A DNA stretch of 5,871 nt from Candidatus Poseidoniales archaeon. Its GTDB lineage: Archaea > Thermoplasmatota > Poseidoniia > Poseidoniales > Poseidoniaceae. The notes below the pieces were generated by a model. The model ran no database searches and was not told the DNA's origin. It saw only the letters and a list, made by a program, of their open reading frames with translations. The stretch covers positions 1 to 5,871 of the forward strand of contig DUCL01000054.1 of the NCBI GenBank assembly GCA_012959845.1. The letters run 5' to 3'. Made by a program: the position numbers and the translations under genes. This document shows, in pieces, positions 1 through 4,285 of this stretch (the first letter of the stretch is position 1; each line of letters begins with the position of its first letter).

Positions 1-762
1 GAGCACCTTGAAGGACGCTGTCCTGTTATCGTTGGAAAAGGAATTACATTCGACACCGGCGGTATCTCATTGAAGCCAGGACAGAATATGGATGAAATGA
101 AGTACGACATGGGTGGTTCTGCTACTGTATTCGGAATGATGGAAGCGCTTGCTTCTACAGGACACTCTGGTAAAGTCATTGGAATCACATGTATGGCAGA
201 AAATATGCCTTCTTCCAATGCTCAACGACCGGGTGATGTTATCAAAACTCTTTCTGGAAAAACCATTGAAGTGTTGAATACCGATGCTGAAGGACGTTTG
301 GTTCTTGCTGATGGATTATGGAAGGCTGGAGATTACGATCCTGAATATATCATTGATTTCGCAACTCTAACCGGTGCCTGTGTTGTGGCTCTCGGTCATG
401 AAGCAACTGGATTATGGTCAAATGATGATGATTTCCGAACAAGTATCCATGAGGCTGGAAATGCTGTTGATGAACTTGCTTGGCCAATGCCACTATTACC
501 AGCATTCGAAAAAGAGATTACCGATTCAAAGATTGCAGATACTCGCAACCTCGGTGCTGGTCGTTGGGGTGGAGCAAATACTGCTGCCGCTTTCTTGAAA
601 CAATTCGTACCTAAGCGTGGAGAAGGAGAAGACGCGGAACAAATTCCTTGGGCTCACATGGATATTGCAGGAACCTTTTGGGGTGCAAAAACTAACGATA
701 TGGTTGGACATGGAGCATCTGGGGTTCATGTTAGAACTCTTTACCACTTAATTACACAGTGA
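1..762 (+). CDS. pepA: Leucyl aminopeptidase (M17 family), 5' partial, C-terminal catalytic domain
   Basis: This metallopeptidase removes N-terminal residues, typically Leu, from peptides in the cytoplasm and serves in peptide turnover or use of imported peptides. The reading frame is open from base 1, so the N-terminal domain lies upstream of the window; 253 residues and a TGA stop remain. Numbering from the first codon, all M17 active-site residues are visible. GKGITFDTGG carries metal ligands K13 and D18, SLKP carries catalytic K25, KYDMGG carries metal ligand D36, and NTDAEGRL (93-100) carries ligands D95 and E97 plus catalytic R99. The C-terminal block (WAHMDIAG, then GASGVHVR) is also typical. 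M17 enzymes are hexamers with two metal ions (usually Zn or Mn) per subunit; this is family knowledge. Nothing suggests decay. A 70-base gap separates it from the next gene, to which it has no evident functional link. Confidence 0.95.
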   Translation, partial: EHLEGRCPVIVGKGITFDTGGISLKPGQNMDEMKYDMGGSATVFGMMEALASTGHSGKVIGITCMAENMPSSNAQRPGDVIKTLSGKTIEVLNTDAEGRLVLADGLWKAGDYDPEYIIDFATLTGACVVALGHEATGLWSNDDDFRTSIHEAGNAVDELAWPMPLLPAFEKEITDSKIADTRNLGAGRWGGANTAAAFLKQFVPKRGEGEDAEQIPWAHMDIAGTFWGAKTNDMVGHGASGVHVRTLYHLITQ

Positions 763-771
763 AATTCTAGT

Positions 772-799
772 GTTCAATAACTTCTTTACGTTGTTGGGC
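772..799 (+). other. Imperfect inverted repeat between pepA and the membrane-protein gene
   Basis: CAATAAC (775-781) can pair with GTTGTTG (790-796) across an 8-base spacer, with one G-U wobble. Three more pairs (one G-C, two G-U) extend the stem outward to 772-799. It lies 10 bases after the pepA stop. It could be a 3'-end stabilising or terminating structure for pepA, or a regulator site for the next gene. No strong T-run follows, so it is not a convincing terminator, and it may be a chance match. Confidence 0.3.
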
Positions 800-822
800 T
801 CAAAGTGAACAATACTATCAGC

Positions 823-827
823 AGGGG
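823..827 (+). promoter_or_regulatory. Ribosome binding site of the 184-residue membrane protein
   Basis: AGGGG sits 5 bases before the ATG at 833. This purine-rich match to the anti-Shine-Dalgarno sequence supports that start codon. Confidence 0.6.
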
Positions 828-832
828 AAAAA

Positions 833-1387
833 ATGATTCAATTATCCAAGATGCTATTGATTCTATTCGCGTTATTCATATTATTAGCACCCATAGCAAG
901 CGCCTATGATGAGGATGATGAAGATGAGGAAGATGGTTTTGAAGAATTCAGCGAAGATTTAGGTGATATCGCTAAATCATTATTAATAGCAACCATCGTT
1001 CTAATCGCCTGGAAGCCATTGCACATCTGGTTGCAAAAATCGGGAATAATAAATAATGCAGATAGTTGGGGGATTACTGACGTCAAGGCTGCTAAAAAGA
1101 AATTATTGAGATTCAATAAATGGATGTTGAGAGTCCATATCGCTGCCGGTACTGCTGCAACCATAGTTGGATTAGTTCATGGAATCGGTTCTCAAATGCC
1201 AGATTGGGAAAGTTCTGCTGCTTGGGCTGGCTGGTTTGGAATGCTAGCAATGTCAGTTCTTGGAGGATTGATAATGTGGAAGTGGCCACCTAAAGCAATC
1301 AAGAAGAGAGCAAGAGCACTGCACACTCAAAGAGCTTTGTTAGTTATCACCATCATATTGCTAGTAGTTGGCCATGAAATGATGTAA
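833..1387 (+). CDS. Signal-peptide four-helix membrane protein, cytochrome b561-like histidine pattern
   Basis: I do not recognise this 184-residue protein as a named family. It begins with a hydrophobic signal segment (residues 7-24) ending in IASA, a plausible cleavage site before Y25. A strongly acidic stretch follows (26-45, mostly D and E), probably outside the membrane. Four hydrophobic segments come next, near 46-67, 99-119, 130-149 and 167-183. The loops at 85-100 and 150-167 are rich in K and R, which by the positive-inside rule gives an outside N-terminus and outside C-terminus. Histidines H102 and H116 bracket helix 2, while H164 and H181 bracket helix 4. In this topology H102/H164 lie on the inner face and H116/H181 on the outer face, as in di-heme b561 or ferric-reductase-type four-helix bundles. 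Heme binding and electron transfer are therefore inference. H64 is an additional histidine in helix 1. The start is supported by AGGGG 5 bases upstream. The gene appears separate from the chaperone cluster, with a 147-base gap after it. Confidence 0.85.
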   Translation: MIQLSKMLLILFALFILLAPIASAYDEDDEDEEDGFEEFSEDLGDIAKSLLIATIVLIAWKPLHIWLQKSGIINNADSWGITDVKAAKKKLLRFNKWMLRVHIAAGTAATIVGLVHGIGSQMPDWESSAAWAGWFGMLAMSVLGGLIMWKWPPKAIKKRARALHTQRALLVITIILLVVGHEMM

Positions 1388-1390
1388 AGT

Positions 1391-1403
1391 GGCTAATTTA
1401 GCC
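1391..1403. other. Small perfect palindrome after the membrane-protein gene
   Basis: GGCTA (1391-1395) and TAGCC (1399-1403) form a 5-base inverted repeat around ATT, starting three bases after the stop codon. No T-run follows, so a role as a terminator is doubtful; it may be a 3'-end hairpin. Confidence 0.3.
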
Positions 1404-1436
1404 TTGAAATGTGGCATTAGTATTCTATCACTGATG

Positions 1437-1470
1437 CGATTATTGTTGTAAACGAAAATCGAAATAATCG
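1437..1470. other. Perfect 8-base inverted repeat upstream of the sHsp gene
   Basis: CGATTATT (1437-1444) is the exact reverse complement of AATAATCG (1463-1470), with an 18-base spacer. It lies 65 bases before the sHsp start codon and just upstream of a TATA-like element at 1476-1484. It could be an activator or repressor site, or an upstream hairpin if the transcript starts far enough left. An 8-base repeat in 147 bases of A+T-rich DNA is suggestive rather than compelling. Confidence 0.4.
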
Positions 1471-1475
1471 TTGAG

Positions 1476-1484
1476 TTCATATAG
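1476..1484 (+). promoter_or_regulatory. Possible TATA box for the sHsp gene
   Basis: TTCATATAG is the best archaeal TATA-like sequence in the gap. Archaeal transcription usually starts about 22-27 bases downstream of the box, which predicts a start near 1503-1510, inside the dyad at 1498-1526. The preceding bases (TTGAG) do not make a clear BRE, so this is a tentative call. Confidence 0.35.
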
Positions 1485-1497
1485 GGTTGCAGGTAGG

Positions 1498-1526
1498 CCA
1501 CTATGTAACCGATGGTTAAGTAGTGG
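1498..1526. promoter_or_regulatory. 29-base dyad: candidate heat-shock operator or SD-sequestering hairpin
   Basis: The arms CCACTATGTAACC (1498-1510) and GGTTAAGTAGTGG (1514-1526) flank GAT and are complementary at 11 of 13 positions. As DNA this is a near-perfect palindrome. Its core TAAC (1506-1509)-N5-GTTA (1515-1518) matches the centre of CTAAC-N5-GTTAG, the motif I recall for the Archaeoglobus fulgidus heat-shock regulator HSR1. As RNA it gives 6 pairs, one U-G wobble, one G-A mismatch and 5 pairs, closed by a three-base loop. A further G1497-U1527 wobble is possible. The right arm includes G1525 and G1526, the first bases of the putative Shine-Dalgarno GGTGGC. The dyad ends 8 bases before the sHsp ATG. 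The repeat itself is certain; whether it acts as operator or RNA thermometer is inference. Confidence 0.65.
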
Positions 1527-1530
1527 TGGC
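1525..1530 (+). promoter_or_regulatory. Ribosome binding site of the sHsp gene, overlapping the dyad
   Basis: GGTGGC ends 4 bases before the ATG at 1535 and partly matches the GGTGA part of the archaeal Shine-Dalgarno consensus. The same hexamer precedes the thermosome gene (4274-4279). Its first two G residues belong to the right arm of the dyad at 1498-1526. This favours the ATG at 1535 over the in-frame GTG codons at 1523 and 1526, which lie inside the dyad. Confidence 0.5.
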
Positions 1531-1534
1531 GAAG

Positions 1535-2263
1535 ATGTCAGATGGCGAAGATTGGGAAGAAAAATTGATTGAGCAGATGTCGGAAATGTTCCGAAATATG
1601 GGTATGCCAATCGATAAAGACCAACTGCGCAAATTGATGGAACAATTCCGTGGCCAATTTGAAGAAATGGGCATCGATGCTGAAAAGATTGCAAAAGGTG
1701 AAGTTAATTTTAATTTTGATTTGTCCAATCTGGCCAAAATGTTCGCAAAGGGTGAAGACCTTGCTGACATTTTGAAAAACATGGGCATGGCAGTAGAAGT
1801 TGATGCTGCGGTAGAAATTCCTACCCCTACCCCTGAAAAGAAAGATGACAAAATCATCGATCTGCCAACCGATGATATTTACTTAGACGGGTGGAATATG
1901 AGTGTTACAATTGACTTTTCATTACGTGGTGATGTCGAACAAGACCAAGTTGAATTATCACTGGTCAAAGGTGGACAGCAAATTGAAGTTCTCAAGGATA
2001 ACCAGTCACATCCATTGGCAAGAATTGCCCTACCACATCAATGTGAAGATGTGGTTGATTTCAGCCTAAATAATGGAATTTTGGATATTACTCTGAAATT
2101 AACCCCTCAGGGTTCAGCCGCAGAACCAATTGAAAATGCTGTCGATTTAGAAGATGAAGAATATGATGATGAAACTCCTTTATCCGAAAATATCAGTATT
2201 GATTTAGCGGATGATAATGAAGATGATGATGAAGATGATGATGGTGGAATACCAATATTCTGA
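1535..2263 (+). CDS. Divergent small heat-shock protein (alpha-crystallin/Hsp20-like) with Met-rich head and acidic tail
   Basis: This 242-residue protein is probably an ATP-independent holdase that keeps unfolding proteins soluble for DnaK and the chaperonin encoded next to it. Residues 1-86 look helical and amphipathic, with ten methionines and the repeated pattern R/K-N-M-G-M at 20-24 and 81-85. A Pro/Lys-rich linker (96-106) leads to a beta-rich segment (about 113-189). Within it, LARIALP (161-167) and NNGILDITLKL (179-189) resemble the closing strands and the N-G-V-L-x-I-x-x-P-K signature of alpha-crystallin domains. The final P-K is replaced by K-L. Residues 204-236 are highly acidic. 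The protein ends G-G-I-P-I-F, and IPI matches the C-terminal I-x-I anchor by which sHsps bind neighbouring dimers. At 242 residues it is longer than typical archaeal sHsps of about 140-170. The family assignment is by eye; a CS/p23-like domain is the main alternative. It is 47 bases from dnaK. Confidence 0.7.
   Translation: MSDGEDWEEKLIEQMSEMFRNMGMPIDKDQLRKLMEQFRGQFEEMGIDAEKIAKGEVNFNFDLSNLAKMFAKGEDLADILKNMGMAVEVDAAVEIPTPTPEKKDDKIIDLPTDDIYLDGWNMSVTIDFSLRGDVEQDQVELSLVKGGQQIEVLKDNQSHPLARIALPHQCEDVVDFSLNNGILDITLKLTPQGSAAEPIENAVDLEDEEYDDETPLSENISIDLADDNEDDDEDDDGGIPIF
2210..2242 (+). repeat. GAT/GAA codon tract encoding the acidic tail of the sHsp
   Basis: An eleven-codon run of GAT with interspersed GAA and AAT encodes D226-D236, almost all Asp and Glu. 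The near-identical trinucleotides make it prone to slippage, so its length may vary between strains. Confidence 0.6.
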
Positions 2264-2310
2264 TTATTAAAATAAACAAAAATTGAATAATAAACAAGGA
2301 AGTGGAAAAA
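2264..2310 (+). promoter_or_regulatory. A+T-rich sHsp-dnaK spacer with the dnaK ribosome binding site
   Basis: This 47-base gap is only about 17% G+C. AGGAAGTGG (2297-2305) lies 5 bases before the dnaK ATG and serves as its Shine-Dalgarno. The stretch near 2264-2275 (TTATTAAAATAA) could act as a weak TATA element giving a short leader, but no dyad or clear BRE is present. Read-through from the sHsp promoter is at least as likely. Confidence 0.4.
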
Positions 2311-4206
2311 ATGAATAAAGTAATCGGAATAGATTTAGGAACTACAAATAGCTGTGTTGCAACAATAGAAAATGGTGACCCCGTCATCATCCCAAATGCG
2401 GAAGGTGCACGAACGACTCCCTCGGTTGTTGCATTTGCAAAAGACGGTTCAGAACGACTTATCGGAGTTACCGCAAAACGCCAAGCAGTGACAAATCCTG
2501 AGCGTACAATTCTCTCGGTAAAGAGGCATATGGGAACTGAATGGTCAACAAAGATTGATGATTCGGAGTACACTCCTCAAGAGATATCTGCATTTATATT
2601 ACAGAAGTTGAAGGCTGACGCTGAAGCATATTTGGGTTCTGAAGTAAAGCAAGCGGTCATCACATGCCCAGCATACTTTACCGATGCTCAAAGAAAGGCA
2701 ACGAAGGACGCAGGTAGAATCGCTGGCCTAGAAGTTCTAAGGATTATCAACGAACCTACCGCTGCTGCATTAGCCTATGGAGTAGACAAAGGGGATGAAG
2801 CAACTATTCTGGTCTACGATCTTGGTGGTGGAACTTTCGATGTGTCAATACTTGATATATACGAAGTTGATGGACAGCCACAAATTGAAGTTAAGGCAAC
2901 CGCTGGAAATAACAAACTTGGTGGCGATGACTTTGATGATTTGGTTATTGACTGGTTGGTCAGTGAATTCAAGAAATCAACTGGAATTGACTTGGGCAAA
3001 GATGTTCAAGCACTGTCACGTCTCAAAGAGGCTGCTGAAAAGGCAAAGATTGAACTTTCTGGAACAAAGACTACTCAAATAAATCTGCCATTTATCACAA
3101 TGAAGGATGGTCAGCCAGAACATTTGGACATTTCATTATCCCGTGCAAAGTTTGAAGATTTAATTTCTAAATTGATTGAGAAAACAATGCGCCCTACTCG
3201 CCAAGCTATGAAAGATGCTGGTGTCAAGAAAGGAGATATTGACAAAGTAATTCTTGTTGGCGGTTCAACTCGAGTACCTGCAGTTCAGACTGCGGTAGAA
3301 AAGGAAGCCGGAAAAGAGCCATACAAGGGAATTAATCCTGATGAGGCTGTTGCTATGGGTGCTGCTATTCAAGCAGGAATCATTGCAGGTGATGAAGGCG
3401 TTTCGGACATATTACTACTCGATGTCACCCCTCTAACGCTTGGAATTGAAACTCTAGGTGGTGTAATGACCACAATGATTGAACGCAATACAACAATTCC
3501 TTCTCGCCGTTCAGAAATATATTCTACCGCATCCGATAATCAACCTGCTGTAGAAATACATGTATTGCAAGGTGAGCGTGAATTCGCAAAGGACAACATC
3601 ACACTTGGACAATTCCACCTCGGTGGCATTCCTGCTGCTCCTCGTGGCGTTCCTCAAATTGAAGTTACTTTTGACATAGATGCAAATGGAATCGTTAATG
3701 TTAGTGCAAAGGATATGGGAACTGGTAAGGAACAATCCGTTACTATTGAATCCGATACTTCACTATCTGAAGATGAAATCCAGGCTAAGATTGAAGAGGC
3801 TGAAAAATTCGCTGAAGAAGATAAAACTCGCAAGGCCAAAGTTGAACTGCGCAATATGGCAGACCAAGTAGTATACCAAACTCGTCGAACTTTGGAAGAA
3901 AATGCTGAAAAATTAGATGATGCTGATGTCGACCCTGTAAAGTCACTATTGGATGAACTTGAGAAGATGGTTCAAGATGAAGATGGTAAGCCTCTAGATC
4001 TAGAAGATGTTGATGAAGCATCCATCCAGACCAAAGTAAAGGAAGTTGAAGAAGCAATGCATGCAGTTTCCTCAAAGTTATACGAAGCTGCTGCTGCTGA
4101 AATGGCTGAACAAGAAGGCAATTCCGATTCTGACGACGGTGAAATCAACGTCGCTGGTGAAGATAGTGTCGTCGATGCTGATTTTGAAGTGGTTGATGAA
4201 GACTGA
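2311..4206 (+). CDS. dnaK: Chaperone protein DnaK (Hsp70)
   Basis: This is a complete 631-residue Hsp70 that uses ATP to bind and release unfolded polypeptides in the cytoplasm. It normally works with DnaJ and GrpE, neither of which is in the window. The nucleotide-binding domain (1-365) shows IGIDLGTTNS (5-14), K71 in SVKRHMG, NEPTAAALAYG (148-157), YDLGGGTFDVS (169-179) and the adenosine motif ILVGGSTRVP (314-323). The linker is DILLLD (366-371), with D371 equivalent to the conserved linker Asp. The substrate-binding beta domain (372-480) includes TLGIETLGG, NTTIP and the VLQGER block. A helical lid (about 484-600) and an acidic C-terminus ending VVDADFEVVDED follow. It lacks the roughly 24-residue insert near residue 80 found in proteobacterial DnaK, like Gram-positive and archaeal Hsp70s. 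ATG at 2311 is chosen over an in-frame GTG at 2302 because it gives the canonical M-N-K-V-I-G-I-D-L-G start and a well-spaced Shine-Dalgarno. Archaeal dnaK is generally viewed as acquired from bacteria. Confidence 0.98.
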   Translation: MNKVIGIDLGTTNSCVATIENGDPVIIPNAEGARTTPSVVAFAKDGSERLIGVTAKRQAVTNPERTILSVKRHMGTEWSTKIDDSEYTPQEISAFILQKLKADAEAYLGSEVKQAVITCPAYFTDAQRKATKDAGRIAGLEVLRIINEPTAAALAYGVDKGDEATILVYDLGGGTFDVSILDIYEVDGQPQIEVKATAGNNKLGGDDFDDLVIDWLVSEFKKSTGIDLGKDVQALSRLKEAAEKAKIELSGTKTTQINLPFITMKDGQPEHLDISLSRAKFEDLISKLIEKTMRPTRQAMKDAGVKKGDIDKVILVGGSTRVPAVQTAVEKEAGKEPYKGINPDEAVAMGAAIQAGIIAGDEGVSDILLLDVTPLTLGIETLGGVMTTMIERNTTIPSRRSEIYSTASDNQPAVEIHVLQGEREFAKDNITLGQFHLGGIPAAPRGVPQIEVTFDIDANGIVNVSAKDMGTGKEQSVTIESDTSLSEDEIQAKIEEAEKFAEEDKTRKAKVELRNMADQVVYQTRRTLEENAEKLDDADVDPVKSLLDELEKMVQDEDGKPLDLEDVDEASIQTKVKEVEEAMHAVSSKLYEAAAAEMAEQEGNSDSDDGEINVAGEDSVVDADFEVVDED

Positions 4207-4240
4207 ATCTAAATGAGATTTACCTTACTATTGTTAGTGA
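4206..4240. other. Two short tandem inverted repeats between dnaK and the thermosome gene
   Basis: AATCT (4206-4210) pairs with AGATT (4216-4220) around a five-base loop, overlapping the last base of the dnaK stop. TTACTA (4225-4230) pairs with TAGTGA (4235-4240) around TTGT with one wobble. GTTAG at 4233-4237 equals one half of the HSR1-type motif, but the partner half is absent. A weak TATA-like GATATTG (4239-4245) follows. These stems are short and could be chance. Confidence 0.3.
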
Positions 4241-4273
4241 TATTGAAAGCGTTTGGCTTATTGATGAGTGATT

Positions 4274-4279
4274 GGTGGC
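4274..4279 (+). promoter_or_regulatory. Ribosome binding site of the thermosome gene
   Basis: GGTGGC ends 6 bases before the ATG at 4286, the same hexamer as before the sHsp gene. It supports ATG 4286 over the in-frame GTG at 4268, which lies directly after an in-frame TGA. Confidence 0.45.
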
Positions 4280-4285
4280 TTGTCT

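Noticed and set aside
904..1164. Minus-strand 86-codon open frame ending in a long serine run
   Set aside because: It is the complement of the acidic GAT/GAA codons and helices of the membrane-protein gene; no ribosome binding site or family resemblance.
1388..1534. A tRNA or other structured RNA gene in the gap before the sHsp
   Set aside because: The inverted repeats do not build a cloverleaf and no T-loop sequence (GTTCRANNC) or acceptor stem is seen.
2302..2310. In-frame GTG start three codons upstream of the dnaK ATG
   Set aside because: It falls inside the Shine-Dalgarno region, and Hsp70s begin at the equivalent of the ATG at 2311.
2311..4206. Apparent deletion near DnaK residue 80 relative to E. 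coli DnaK
   Set aside because: The missing segment is the known insert of Gram-negative Hsp70s; its absence is normal for archaeal and Gram-positive forms.
4207..4285. A second full HSR1-type palindrome before the thermosome gene
   Set aside because: Only one half, GTTAG at 4233-4237, is present; the position five bases to its left reads CCTTA rather than CTAAC.
1388..4285. Bacterial CIRCE operator for the chaperone genes
   Set aside because: No TTAGCACTC-N9-GAGTGCTAA or near match is seen in any of the three gaps.
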